Origin: Rhizophlyctis rosea | Taxonomy: Eukaryota; Chytridiomycota; Chytridiomycetes; Rhizophlyctidales; Rhizophlyctidaceae | DNA length: 64,000 bases | Assembly: GCA_027596075.1 (NCBI GenBank) | Contig: JADGJC010000108.1 | Span: 9,920-73,919, forward strand | Direction: 5' to 3' | Shown: positions 47,754-60,539 of the stretch, piece after piece | Layout: each line of letters begins with the position of its first letter | How positions within the stretch are numbered: position 1 is the first letter of the stretch | Notes under the pieces: generated by a model | The model's input: only the letters and a program-made list of their open reading frames with translations | Told to the model about the DNA's origin: nothing | The model's database searches: none | Position numbers and translations under genes: made by a program

Positions 47754-50700
47754 TCATTTCCACAGGTCCTTCAACTTCTTCCGGGTTGCCTATCCATGGA
47801 ACAAGGATGTGAGAAAAGAAGGTAGATTGGAAAGAGTGGGTCCATGGCCACGGGAAACTTCCCGATGAAACTCACCAACTGTCCCGCGACCCATATTCCC
47901 GCCAAAAGCACGACGACCGTCCCAACAAGCCCCAAATACAAGAAATCCTCATTCAAAACATCGAACTGCTTGCTCGGCGTCCGGCGCGTGAAGAAAATGT
48001 CCAATCCGTACGCCAAAACAAGGGACGTGGATTCCAGATTCGTGGGGTGGGAGATGATCTTCGCGATGTTTTTCGTCTGGTGTGAGTATGAGGGTCAGGC
48101 GAAGGAAAGAGGGATAGGCGAGTGAAGGAAAGTGGTGAACAAGGGAGAACGTACCGGAATGTTGTACGAAGCGACTTCCTTAGGGTTGAAGTCCAATCCG
48201 GCTTTATACGGGAACAACCCTTCTTCCTTGTCGTCGTTCGTGGGCTTGCCGGTCGGACGACGCGGGTCGAGCCATCTCTTGTTGACGCCGTAGAGGTATC
48301 CAGCGTCCAATCCGACTATTGTATACGAAAGGAGAAACGGTTTGGTTAATCATAGCGGAGGATTGCGAAGCGGGGACGAAGTTTAACCAATAAACAAACA
48401 CGTAAACAAAACATGTAAACAAAAACAAGTAAACAAACGAGTAAACAAAGCCACTGCAGAATACGTACACAAAACTTCCTTCGTCGTAATCCCCGCGCCC
48501 GTGGTCGTCACACCAACCGCCGTAACACCGTGCGGGAACACATACGTCTGAGACAAAACATACGGACGCTTAGTCTGCCACGACGAGAACACCGCCCTGC
48601 AGCAGGTTCAAAGGAAAGTTCAATTACCAATTCTGCAAGGTTGCATATCCTTCTACGCAAGCTTTGAGAGCAACTCCCATTCCAAACTATGGTTCAAAGC
48701 AAAAACTTACCCCTCAATCCTCTCATCAGGTTTCCCACTCTCAAACACCTCCAAGACTGCAACCTCCCACCCCTTAGCATCCGGCGCATCCGGTTTAACA
48801 ACCTTCCTCCTCTTCCTCTTCTTCTTCTTCCCTCCCTCCCCTCCCGCACCACTCCCCTCCCCAACCTCCTCCTCCTCCACAACAGCCTCCACCGCCGCAG
48901 GCCCATGATTCCAATACCCATACACCACCCAATTCTCGCTCTGCACCAAATACACATCCCCGCCGGCACCATAGGTCACCCCTCGATGATGCACGACCCC
49001 GCTGACGGTGTCGAGGAGGTAGAGGTACAGCGTGTGCGAGGTGCCATTCACCTTCGTCGTAGCGAGGGCAAGGAGGTTCGGGTTGAGATACTTGTAAAGG
49101 ACAGAACGGTTGCCGAGAACACGGCCGAGGGAGGCGACTTTTTCTGTAAAGCCGGAGAGGTCGACATATTGTCAGAACTTTCTAAACACTTTGGACAGAG
49201 AGAACGACGACCGAAAGCCGAGAGCACGCGAGGCCGAGCAAGCAGCGAAAGAACTTACCATCTTCCTGCCTAACCGGCAAAGCAGCGACCTTCTCCCCCT
49301 CCGGAAGCCGGAAACTCCACGTCGGTTTGCTGGAATAAAGTCCCTGCACGCGTCCTCGACACATTGAATTTCTGGCATATCACAAAGCCTAACCTGGGGC
49401 GCAAGACGACCACATACCGGTTGAACCTCCTCCCCAACCGCAAAACCATCCAACCTTGTTGCACCCAATCCCTCCGTCGCATAGAAGTAAAACCCGTCCC
49501 TGACCTCCCCGAAAGCCTTCCTCGCGGCCGGCGTGTTCGGCAACAACGTAATCTGAGTTTAGACCAGTCAATATGGAACAATATCCAAGACATTCCACCA
49601 TGCAAACACCTTACCTTATTCTCATTATCGATCAACGCAAGCGGAAAACTCTTCTCCTCCTCCTCCTCGACGGGCAGCTTCACGATCTGAGAGAAATACT
49701 GCACCGTATTAACGGCAGGCGACTCGGCAAGGGCCTGATCCGCTCCAGTGAGGGCATTCAAACGAATAATCATCTAAACCGCGCCATTATTAGATCCATG
49801 TCCTGCAAATCACGCTTCCAAATCCATTCAACGAAAACAGTGATGGTAACGTACCGTCTTATGTCCCTGCCCTTTGATAACACCAATAACCCCAACAACC
49901 GGTGGGAACTTCATCACGCTAGTCCTCAACACCTCAACTTGGCGGAACTCCACGCCGGCAAAGTACCTCGCCCAAACAACATTCCCGTACACGCTGTCCA
50001 GCGCGACGACCTTGCCCGTCGCGGTCGCGAAGATGACCAATTTGCGGAAGCCGTGTGCGTCTTTGTGCATGATAATTTCCGAGGTGTTGCGTGCGCCAGA
50101 TTTGTTGGGCAGAAGGCGGCTGGCGAGGGTGGCCGCGTTGGTCGTTGCGCTCCCTAATGCGGACTGAAATTGCATGCCACGCGAATGAGTGAGAAAGGAA
50201 TATTTGATATGAGAAAACAGTTCAGAGAACTCTACCTGCATATGGAGAATATGCGTACTCCACCGCCTCAAATACCTCGCCATCGAGTTCTTGTTAGCCG
50301 ACTCTTCCGGTTTCTCGTCTGCCGGGAATTGATTACTATCTTAACTCACACATGACCACATAGACAGCTCTATTCTGCCGTCTGAAACTCACCCAATTCA
50401 TCATGAACCTGTGACAACATAGACTTCTCCGGCAGGTCGACAAACTGCGCCGCGCGGGAATGCGCCAATGATTCCTCGCTTGTCCACAAGACCTTGTCTT
50501 CGCTCCACACGCGGGTGGACCCGTCCGATGTGACAATGAACAGGCGGGCGTGCTGGCTTTTGGTGAAGTGCAGATAGGCCTACACGGCAAGCGTTACAAA
50601 ATCGGAGTTAATTTGATTTTTTCCCTAAGTAGGGCATGACTGCATAAGACCAGTCGCCAACTGCTCCTCGTCATATCGCATACCTTTACAATATGTCCGG

Positions 50701-52434
50701 ATGTGGCAAAGTCGTGCTCCACGGTGTGCTTTGACAGCACTCTCCTTTGTTCTACGTCGAAGATCTCAACGGTCCATTGTTTCTAGTGGCCAAAAGACCC
50801 TTCAGCATGGACGGACGGATAAGGGAACAGAACGGTGAGAGCCCTCACCTCGAACGCACTTCCCTTGATTCTCGCGACCACCACCCGCCCATCCAACTTC
50901 TCCGCCGCGTACACAACCCATCCTGTAGGCTGAAATGCAGATGCATAAGGGTCAACTTCTGCGCAGATTCATATCACAATCTTCGGACAACGAACCGGCC
51001 TACTCCCAGCAAGAACCACTTTCAACTTCTTATCCACAACCCCGCCGTCCCACAAATAATGCTCCTCAGCCCCGTGCAGCAACATGGTGTTCACACCAGC
51101 AGATTCAACAGGAAGCTGACGCGCGATGACGTACCCGTCATCTTCCTGATCCTCTGGCTTTAAAAACTGCATACGTTATGATTGATTATGAAATGAGTTA
51201 TGACGCTGCCGCGATTCCAAGTGCAGGTGCCGCCTCGAGCAACCCTTACCTGCTTTGCATTCACCACTTCGCTCTTCTCAGCACCCAATTGGTGGACATA
51301 TGTATCAGATCTCACCGTCCAGACGACATGGTCGGCGCCAACAGCGAAGATGTTCGCGTCAACCACTTCGGAGTGAAGTGGCTCGTATGTCGATTGGGTG
51401 TCGCCGCTTATGGGGTCAAGGGTAAGGATCGTGACGGTGGAAAGACGCTCAAGGTCTTTTGTTCCGATCGCGTAGAGTTTGTCGTTTACGAGTTGGATCT
51501 GAGTGTATACAGATTTGCTAGGATTTTGTTGTTAGTATGTACATCGTAGCTTCCTAAGCAGCTTGCGTTGCACTTACCCAGGTTGAGTTTTCGTCCAGAT
51601 CAAAGACCCATCCTCAGCACTCAGTTTGACGATCGTCTTCCCATTGACAAGCGCCACGATGCTGTCCGGTTGGAAGACAGCAGAGAAACCTGATGCAGCG
51701 GCGGAGAGAGGAGTATCGAGAGGTATGTAGCGCTCCCAGGAGACAAAGCCAGATTGAGCTTCCCAAAGTCGTAAATTGACTCCATTTGTGCCGTCTGCTC
51801 CGCTCATAGAGAAAAGACCTGCCAACAAGCAAAATTTAGCTATATTGACCTGGATCCTGGTAAGATCTGTTTCCGTCAAGGATAGCTTCAACATCTTAAT
51901 ATATCACCACACAGCTAACCAAACTTCCATACAGCCGATCCTTGGACCACAAGTTCATGGCACCTTCTTCCGCTACCAGTTATCTTTGCCAACACAAACC
52001 TGCATGACCGTTCTTGAGAGCCAATATCTTCTCATTTGGTTCCAAAACTTGTCTCCAAGCTGGATGGGTGCGTCAAATTAGCTTTGCATTTAGGTTCCAG
52101 AAGGTGCACGAGCCACTTACTAGGCTTGCCGGTTGCGGGATTCAAAGAAGCAACTACATTCTTGTCCGTCGCAACAAAAAGCCGTGAGTTGCCTTTCGCT
52201 GTTACGCCAAAATATGCTTGTTGGGGAGTTCCAACCAACTGCTTACTCCTATTTGTTGTCAGCAGTTAGTGCGCCGTGGAAAGCACTTGGACGAAATGCG
52301 ACAAGAGCGAGTTGTCAAAAACAGGCATACCAGTCGAATAAGCCAGCCTGATCAGCGTGTAAGGCGAGTGCCGAATGCAACATGGCTATTAGAAGGCCGA
52401 AAATAAGGGCAGCGCGGCCCACTGCTGTGGCCAT
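47754..52434 (-). CDS. EMC1: ER membrane protein complex subunit 1
   Basis: Largest lumenal subunit of the EMC insertase, which inserts tail-anchored and multipass proteins into the ER membrane. ATG 52434 starts a signal peptide (VGRAALIFGLLIAMLHSALA); exon 1 ends at 52331 (GTATGC donor). The next exon gives SKQLVGTPQQAYFGVTAKG and NVVASLNPATGK, a first beta-propeller blade. Many short exons continue the PQQ-like propeller. The conserved C-terminal region reads ITTKEVL, intron 48469-48316, GLDAGYLYGVNKRWLDPRRPTGKP, then exon 48076-47876 with SLVLAYGLDIFFTR, SKQFDVLNEDFLYLGL and a transmembrane helix, then a last exon 47789-47754 encoding ATRKKLKDLWK. More than ten exons are apparent; not every inner boundary was fixed. 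Confidence 0.92.
48390..48450. repeat. intronic array of five (G/A)TAAACAAA motifs
   Basis: Five copies at about 48390, 48402, 48415, 48429 and 48441, spaced 12-14 bp, inside the EMC1 intron 48469-48316. On the transcribed strand they read TTTGTTTAC and form a U-rich tract before the acceptor. The motif equals the forkhead-factor core, but a splicing tract is the simpler role. Confidence 0.7.
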
Positions 52435-52800
52435 GGTGACAGTAGATCTTCGCGTCGGACAGTACGAGTTACGGGTAGGCCAACTGTCGTGAGCTACTTC
52501 AGCTTACAGAAGCGGAACGTTCCCACTCCAGCGGCAGGGCCTGTGTATGGTATCGACGAGGTGTTTTTCGCCAGGACCTGAAGTGCGTAAATTTGCGCTA
52601 TCGATGATGCAGCGATGAGTGTTCCAACTTTAGCGGCCAGGGGAAACTTGAGAGTTGGAGATTGATGCCATGACTGTGGCTTGTCGCAGCTGGACGCCAC
52701 GTGTTGGCTACCAGCCAGCATGCACCATCCAACCAGCACCCTTCTTCTGCCCCCCTCCTCCTTCTCCTTTTCCGCTCACAGGAAGTTGAAGCAACACATA
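52435..52800. promoter_or_regulatory. bidirectional promoter region EMC1 / TDG
   Basis: The 366 bp between two divergent start codons must hold both promoters. No TATA box or other defined motif stands out. Confidence 0.5.
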
Positions 52801-54098
52801 ATGTCTTTGAGAAGATCAAAAAGGTTGAGAACAGGGAACCTGGACTCGCCATCGGAACAAGATGATAATGTTATTCAACAACTGCATTCTTCCCCCTCGG
52901 TAGCTCATTTTCACTCGTTGGTGTCGTCGTACCGGTACTCAGGAACACACTCGACAACTACCAGAAAAGCAGCTCCCTCCACGAAAGATATACACTCTAC
53001 CACACCAGTGCTTTCAATAGCAGCTAAACAAACAAAATCATCCTTGAAACGCAGCTCGGATTTCCAAACCAGACCCAAAGCTGCTAAGAAGCAAAAGCAC
53101 GGTGGCCAAAGCTTGATTTTGAAGCCTATCAAAGACATCTTGGCACCAGACTTGGACGTCGTTTTTTGCGGATACAACCCCGGAATACAGTCCTCGACGT
53201 GAGTCATGCTCGCCCCTCGGCGACGTCCCAGTCACTATCATCCATATACTGACCCCGTAACGTCCACAGCCGTGGCCACCACTTTGCTGGTCCGACAAAC
53301 CTCTTTTGGCCCTGTCTGTCCCAATCCGGCCTAGTCTCGGAACCCCTAACATACGCAGACGACATCCGATGTCCAGCCGACTTCAACATTGGATTCACGA
53401 ACCTCGTCCCGCGCGTCACGCCTGGGTCGGCCGATCTGAGCAAAGGAGAGTTGAGGGAAGGTGTTAAACCCCTCTTGGATAAGATTTATCAGTACCGGCC
53501 AAAAGTGATGTGTTTCATTGGAATGGACGTTTTCAAGAATTTTGTAGCGCATTCTGGAGTTGTCACGTTGGATGGTCCTACGTCATCAGTGAAGACGCAT
53601 GAGACGAATTTTGTTGTGGAGGTGGCAGAAGGAAAAGAACAATCACTCCTTTCCCAGGAGATTGTCAACAAGGAAGAATCTGAGGACAAGTGTTCATCTT
53701 TAGTCAGTAAGATAGAATCACCTTCGTTATTCGTTGATTATATAGCGCAAGTCGACATTGTCTGCACACCAACACCGTCCCCATCCTCAAATAAAGCCCC
53801 GCACTCCAATTCGCCACCACCCGCACCAATCCCCACCCACTCAACCCTTCTCAGCACCAAACCCGCACACCCACTCCTAGGTCTCCACGCTCACCCACTA
53901 ACACATCCGTCCGGCACAAAAACCTGGCTGTACGTCGTCCCATCCACAAGCGGACGCGTCTCGCATTACACGCGCGGAGACCGGTACGCAATGTTTCGGG
54001 GGTTGAAAGAGGTTGTGGATTGGGTGAATGGGGTGGGCAGAGATGCTGTGGTGAAAGAGGAAGGGGTTGGTATGGTCAAGTTGGGGTGGGGTTGGTAG
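52801..54098 (+). CDS. TDG: G/T(U) mismatch-specific DNA glycosylase (TDG/Mug family)
   Basis: Base-excision repair enzyme removing U or T opposite G in the nucleus. Two exons, 52801-53198 and 53270-54098, give 409 codons in phase. The N-terminus is basic and disordered (MSLRRSKRLR, many Lys/Ser), as in eukaryotic TDG. The catalytic domain begins at KDILAPDLDVVFCGYNPGIQSS, with the active-site Asn in the GxNPG motif. RGHHFAGPTNLFWPCLSQSGL follows, then FNIGFTNLVPRVTPGSADLS. A species-specific Pro/Ser/His-rich insert (about 53640-53880) interrupts the domain before VVPSTSGRVSHYTRGDRYAMFRGLKEV, the second conserved motif. The ATG at 52801 lies close to the divergent EMC1 start. Confidence 0.92.
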
Positions 54099-54908
54099 CA
54101 GATTCAATCAAGGATGGAATTAGTGGGATTAGGAGGATGAGATGGAAGTTGTAAGGTTTGATGCGAGTTACTTTCATAGATTGAGTGTGTGTGTAAAGAC
54201 GTACGTTTATGTTGGGGCATTATCCCTGATTGTTGCGTGCATCTCCATTCCGCAACTGAAGTCTATCGATTCGAAGAGGAGCGAAGCTTTCTGATGATCT
54301 TGATTCCGAGCTCATCCACGAAAGTCAGATGGACCCATTTAAGGATTAGCTAGTGTGAGTTCCTCATCCCGACTCCGTCTTCCACAACTACGCGACTAGA
54401 GTGCTTGGTGTTGAAATGTGAATGACGGAACGCGTTCAAACTCGGAGCAGGCGTGACTGTGCCGATCCCTTGCATGACTGTATGTCCGAGTGGCATCACT
54501 GTGCCTCTGCTTCAAGTTACGTTCTGGCCCCTGCAAGACCGGGTGCCCCAAATTCGACCTGAAGATCCCTCTTTCCATTATCTTCACCTTCAAACAATTA
54601 GCACTGGGCTGCCTGCCGCATCTTGTCCTAACGGTCCGCCGTGGCTAAAGTTGACTGCAACAGCCCTTTTTAGTGATATCCCGTACAACCTCTTGTGATT
54701 AGCGTCCGTAGTAGTACCTAGAATCTATTCTCATCGTCCTTTGCACCACACCGTCCTTTCCCATAGGTGCAACCAACTAGCCTTGACGCAACACTCTCCT
54801 TCTACGCATCCTGCACATATACCTGACTTCGTCTCGCCCGTCCAAATTGATTTTCCGCTTTCCTAACGTACTCTACCCTACCGCTGGACGTCTTGACTCC
54901 CATACGTA
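54099..54908. other. intergenic spacer
   Basis: No gene recognised between TDG and the F-box/RAD23 chimera. The last 150 bases are pyrimidine-rich, as expected for a promoter or leader. Confidence 0.45.
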
Positions 54909-57900
54909 ATGAACCGACCGCCTGCCTGCCTATCGATCCTTCCGGAAGGAGTTATACGGGACATCGGTTCGTACCTTCGGAAACGGGATTGCCTTTCCTT
55001 CCGCAAAACAGCACGCTTCGCTGCTCATTACCTGAACGACAAATGGACCTTTCGTCGGCATATTCCACGTTATGACGAGCTGCGTGGGGTGGTGGGAACG
55101 GTTGAGAAGGCGAAGGAGGGTAACGGAACGCAGGATAAGAAGGGAGATGACGAGACTGGGGATGGGCACGATTTTGCGGCGGCGATTCTGAGATTCGAGT
55201 GGTGCGTTATACAATATCGTCCAGAAATGCCGAGGTTGGAAGAGTTGATTGCGGAACGGGGACGAAAGAGTTTGGAACATTGGGCACATTTGGCGATCAC
55301 GGAGCGGAACTTCAGTATGTTGCAGTTTCTTGTGGATGCAATGAAAGAGGTGGAATGGGGCGGTTCGGAAGTAGATGAAATTCCATTGTTATCTGTTTAT
55401 AAGCATTGGGCTATGGAGGCCGCGCAACTAGAGTGGATGGTGGGCGTTCGTCTGATCATAGATGGGCTGGAACGTGGGATAGAGCAGGTGAAGGGAGCTC
55501 TGAATTCTTCCCAAATTATCTCTGGCGTCATGTGCGAAATCCTTTCGGTAGCCACGTCGGAGAAGGACTTTCCCTTGGTTGACTTCCTGTTCAAAGTCAT
55601 CAATCGGCTCGCCAAAAGATACGAATATGACCGCGCAATCGATTTCCGCATCGAATTCTGGCTTGCCGCATACCTCAAAGACCTTTCCTCGCGAATTGCA
55701 TCAGGCAGCCACCATGAAGACATCTTACGCCGTAGCATTCTAGTGGCACGAAGTGTTGGCATTTTGAAGGGCATGGGCATTCCCAATGTTGAGCATGAGT
55801 CAGGCTGCATTCTCCCTGTCGTACGCCTATTTGAACCTCTGGACGCTGCCTGTGCCGCTCATATCCTCGACCTACTTATTCCTATCTATGAGTATAGCCA
55901 TTTGGAAAGAGCTCAAACACTGATGTCTATCCTGCACGCCGTGACGGACGAGGATGAGGGCCTACCGTATGTGGGCTTGGTTGCATCTGTGTTGCATTTG
56001 CTAGGGGGCATGCGAATGAACAACATCATTCCTGCTCTGGAATGGTGGGAGGAGGGTCTTTTTCGCGCCGTTGATAATGCCATGTGGCTGCTATACACAA
56101 AGGTGATGATTGGTACTGATGTAAATGCTGTTGCACAGTTCAAGGTTGACGTCAATGATGTGTATGCTTTTCATACATGTGTGACTATCCTGATCCATAC
56201 TAAACAAGACCGTCGTTCTTATAGAATATGGTGGAATGCTTCATACAATCCCCCATCATCGACCAAAGCAAGGTTGTTAAGGCTTGGTCCCGCCGCGGAA
56301 CCTCTACAACCTTTGACCTTCTTCTCCAATATTACGGGAATGACACTGGGCGACCAACTACTTCTGGACCAACTTCACATCTGGGAGGATGACTGGGATT
56401 GCATACAGAGATTTTATCCCGTCAGCATTCGCATACGGATTTTGATAGATGCAGGGTGGGACGTGAATCTCCTGCGGACTAGGGAACTCATTGTCAGAAT
56501 GGTTCATGGGGAGCGGTATGGACCAAACTCAGAATGGAAACAGGACGTTACCGACTTTTGTACAATGCTGTTGGAACGAGGGTTCGACCCTGCTGGCGGT
56601 GAGGGGCAACTCGTGAGGGCTTGTTTGGAGATCGAAAAGGAAGATGCTCGGAGAGTGATTCTGAAGGCTTTCAAGTTGGAAGGGGCTAGTGCGAAACGGC
56701 GAATCAGTGTTGTAGGCGGGAAGGATAGCGCGGGAGGATTGCGCTCCTTGGCTAGTTCCGAATGTAGCGAACATCCGGCGGTCGTGGCACGAAGCGAGGG
56801 CGGTGTAGAGGGGGAGGAACTTGGATTATCGGATAAAGTTTCTATGGGGCGAACGGAGATAGACATAGAAGCTATTGCAACGGAACATGTGGGAGCTGGA
56901 GGTGGAGTTCAAGACGGGCGGGAGAGGGGTGCGGGATCGGGAGAGATATCACAATCGCCGTTTTTGCATGCCCAACAACCAGGCGGGTACGTCAACCTGT
57001 TCGAAGCCGCTGCCGCCGCTGCACACCAACAACAACAAGGAAGTGGAGCTAGCGCTGGCGCTGAAGCGGGTGGTGCCACAGCAGACCTCCTGAGAAATAA
57101 CCCGCAATTCCAACAAATGCGCCAACTGATCCGCACTCAGCCTCAACTCCTTCAGCCGCTTCTCCCCCAGCTTGCGACCACCCAACCTCAGCTGTTGCAG
57201 GTTCGTTTCGATCCATGATCATGCCTACGGTTCTGGTGTGGGGATGCTCACTTTAAGTGTTGTCTTTATGCAGCTTATCAACCAAAACCAAGATCAATTC
57301 ATCCAGCTACTCGAGGAAGGTGACGATGGCAAGGAAGGTGGCGCCGCCGGTGGTGCTCAGTACCTCACTGTTACACCGGGGGAGGAGGTCGCGATTGATC
57401 AGGTATGGTCATTTCACCAATCTACTTCTCCCAAAATCCTGGACTTACATGTTTCTTTTTGCATTGGCAGTTGGAGATTGAGGACGCCTCATCTCAGTTT
57501 GTAGATCAGTCTGCTATGACGGATTCGAATGTCAGGGTTTGGAGTGATGACGCTGGATTGGGAGTCGTCGGGGACGGTGGTAGCGGTTCGTCGGGGGACA
57601 GTTTTACGTTAGGTAGGGTGGTGCGTAGCAGTCCGGGTGGGATGGATGATGGTGATGGTGCCGATCAGGGGTTGGTGTCTGTGCTACCGGTGCCCATCGC
57701 TGGTAAGCGCAAGCAGGCGGAGATGGATGAAGAAAACGGGGAAGGCGCGAATAAACGGCGCTTTACGCAGGAATTTGGAAATGAGCAGTCGACAGGGAGG
57801 GAGACCAAGGGCAAAGCGGTGGCGGGTGGTGGTGGTGGTGGTGGTGGTGGTGGTGGGAGGGACTTGGCGGAATCCGATGAGGTTGGAGTTAGGGAGGATA

Positions 57901-58031
57901 AAGATGCGGATGAGGGTGTTGGTGGGAGGGAGGTTATGGGGAAGAAAGTCATGCCTTTTAGATCCGGAAGGGTGATGATGGGAAGGGAGGGTGTTGAGAG
58001 TGCGGGTGGTGAGGAGGGCGAGGATCATTAG
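54909..58031 (+). CDS. F-box-like family copy 3 joined to a RAD23-type XPC-binding segment
   Basis: Exons 54909-57200, 57274-57402 and 57471-58031 give about 993 aa. Residues 1-600 belong to the large F-box-like family: LSILPEGVIRDIGSYLRKRDCLSFRKTARF, WMVGVRLIIDGLERG, LSVATSEKDFPLVDFLFKV and RILIDAGWDVNLLRTRELI. After a Gly/Glu-rich linker comes a clear RAD23 stretch: GYVNLFEAAAAAAHQQQQ, LLRNNPQFQQMRQLIRTQPQLL, the intron, then LINQNQDQFIQLLEE and YLTVTPGEEVAIDQLE. The last is the entry to the second UBA domain, which then breaks off. The tail is Gly/Asp-rich with a basic AGKRKQAEM patch and a run of Gly codons. Around 56159-56340 homologues favour an intron plus a frame change, so the 5' part may also be damaged. 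Confidence 0.7.
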
Positions 58032-58740
58032 CCTCTCCACTCAGTAAGTATGTGTTTGGTGTAATGTCTTGTACTTCGTCAAGAGATAGTGAGCGAATGT
58101 CCGATGACCTTTCAAGCGATTCAAAACTGATGGAGATGTTTGGGGCTTGGGAGAACTTAAAATTTTCGATGGAGAAAGACCTGCACAACTAGCGTCTTCG
58201 CATTTCTCTCGATGGCAGTTCTCCTCCGCTCGTATATACCCGAGGAAACAGTATTGGTCACATCCAATTTTTTTCACTCATTTGCTACACTGCTGGAGCC
58301 GGGGATTCTTTCTTTCCTTGTTGCCGGCCCTTTGGCAAGTTTTGGCAGCTCTCCTGAAGTCGCCTTTTTCAACCGTTTTGAGCTCAGAAGGGTTCCTGAT
58401 AAGGTAAACCTCCTTCTTGTACATACGCAATGGATACTTGGAGATTCATCGTCTGAATTTTGTACTTCGCTCAATTTGACATATCTGTACCACAACACCG
58501 GTAATTCAATTGGCGCGGAGGAATGGAATGGATGGGCAAGTTGCTTGTGTTGCAGACTGCGCGTGCGATTCTGATCTCAGAGCAGCTGAAGCGGCACCCG
58601 GGCACCCTACACTGTACAGCCCATTCATTCACCTCACTTTCCCTCCAACTGAGCAGGCTCAGATTGTGATCGCGACCACTACACTCAAAAAGACATTTGA
58701 CGAACCAGTGACGATCTATTGTCTTCAATTCGGTGCAGAC
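58032..58740. other. intergenic spacer
   Basis: No supported gene. Short frames on both strands lack domain content. Confidence 0.4.
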
Positions 58741-58743
58741 ACA

Positions 58744-60464
58744 ATGGTTATGCCCGAAACGGATAACCTTCAGGCGGCATCGGCGACCTATGAGCATTTG
58801 CAGAAAACACAAGGTGTGTTTTGCTTCTCGCCTGCTGCAGGGACGGTGGGCTTCGTCACTGACAGGATAACGCAGTTGACCCGACGAGCAAACCAGCGAA
58901 TTCTGATCCCTCTGTTACTCCGCTGTGTGCCCTGCCCAACGAACTGATCTTCAAAATCGTATCCCACCTACAAAAACGCGACTACCTATTGTTTCGCGCA
59001 ACAGCACGCTTCGTCGCTGTCTTGTTGAACGACAAAACAACTTTTCGGTTGCACCTTCCACTTTACACAAAGCTTTACCACGCGATCGTGCCGGATAACG
59101 AAAAGACTCTGAGCGTGCAGGTGCAGGAACGAGGGCATGCGTTTGCGAAGGCTCTCATAAAGCTAGAAGGAGTTGCAGGGAAAGGTTGGTGGGAACCGGT
59201 GGAAAAGTTGTTGAAAGAGAGGGGCGACAATAGTGTTGCGTTTTGGATTGAGGAAGCCACGAAGGGACGGGATACGAGGGTGCTCCTATGGATTATGGAG
59301 AGTCTCAGGGAATGCTTACTCTTGAACATCGATAAGCTGCCATTGATAGAATTGTATACGTGGTCGGCTATCGCGGTTCATGCTGGCTGGATAGAATCAG
59401 TCAACCTCATTACTACGGAGCTGGAACACGTTATGGGTTCCCTGGAGGATGAGGATTATGACAAAAAGTATTCTGACTTCGCAAAAGTCCTTCCAAAATA
59501 CTTCTCCGAAGCCATCTCCCTCGCCGCTGCAAACAAAGACTATCCTATCGTTGATCTCCTCTGCAAATACATCCGTCGCGTTACCTACCATGACGCCTGT
59601 CACTTCCCTACCTTCTGGTTCGTCGACTACCTCGAGGCCCAACTTCTGAAAACCGCATCAGAGGATTCGGAGCCCTACGAAATCATACGGCGGTGTGTAT
59701 CAATCGCGCGAAGTCGTGGCATCGTACTTCACCTTAGCGACTCCGAGGAAGGTCCGCCTTCGTTATCTGGAAAAAGACTGTCGCAGGCATTGTTACTCGC
59801 GCATTCTCAAAAATCTCCCTAAAACGCGGTGCATCCCAATCATTCAAGCGCTCCACCCGCTTTCAGCTCACCCCTCATCAACGGAAGGCGAATCACTTGG
59901 ATCTCTTAAGGACGGTGGTGGAAGAAAAACCCTCTTACATAGAATTGATCCGCCTTCTTTGCCCGTGGCTCACTAAGCACGCTAAGCGTGCATCTTTCTT
60001 GAAGGTCCTCGAGGGAGTGATGGAAAAGTATGAGCGGTGTATGATAATTTCAGTCGAGTCTGAGGAGACTCGTCTGCATAGGGTATGCATCAAAGTCACT
60101 TCTTCAATATTCCTCAATGTCTAATATGTACTATGCCCGGAAATACCAGGAGCTGTTCGAAACTTTTGTGCAAGCATCACACGTCTCCTTCGACGACATC
60201 TTTGACAAATGGTACCGCAAGACGCATCCTAAGACACCAAGCCCCTTTTATGGTACCACTCCTGCCTGCGCCTCCTTAAAAATCATCCTCCAAACTCACC
60301 CGCACGCCCTTCACGATCGAAACCTACTCCTTCGATCCCTCGAGAACCCTTTCAAATGCCAGTGTATGCTCCAGGCGGGTTGGGATGTTCGGACTCTCCG
60401 CTGTCCGGAATTTCTCCATCGGGTTGAATATTTGTGGGAGCGCGACTTACATCAAATCCAATGA
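58744..60464 (+). pseudogene. large F-box-like family, copy 4, frameshifted and C-terminally truncated
   Basis: A likely upstream exon starts near ATG 58744 (MVMPETDNLQAASATYEHL), but its junction is unresolved. The F-box-like block is LCALPNELIFKIVSHLQKRDYLLFRATARF. The helical body runs to about 59780 (AISLAAANKDYPIVDLLCKY, EIIRRCVSIARSRGIV), where the homologous frame shifts to AFSKISLKRGAS and LDLLRTVVEEKPSYIELIRLL. The family intron (about 60080-60149) is present before ELFETFVQASHVSFDDIFDKW. The signature MLQAGWDVRTLRCPEFLHRVEYLWERD is reached, but the frame stops at 60464, losing the last 100 or so residues present in copies 1 and 5. Confidence 0.65.
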
Positions 60465-60539
60465 GTTGGACGTCGTGTCACTGTTTCGCGTTCGTTCCCC
60501 ACTATTCAATAGGTGACGCCGACTTCTTGGTGGGACCGA

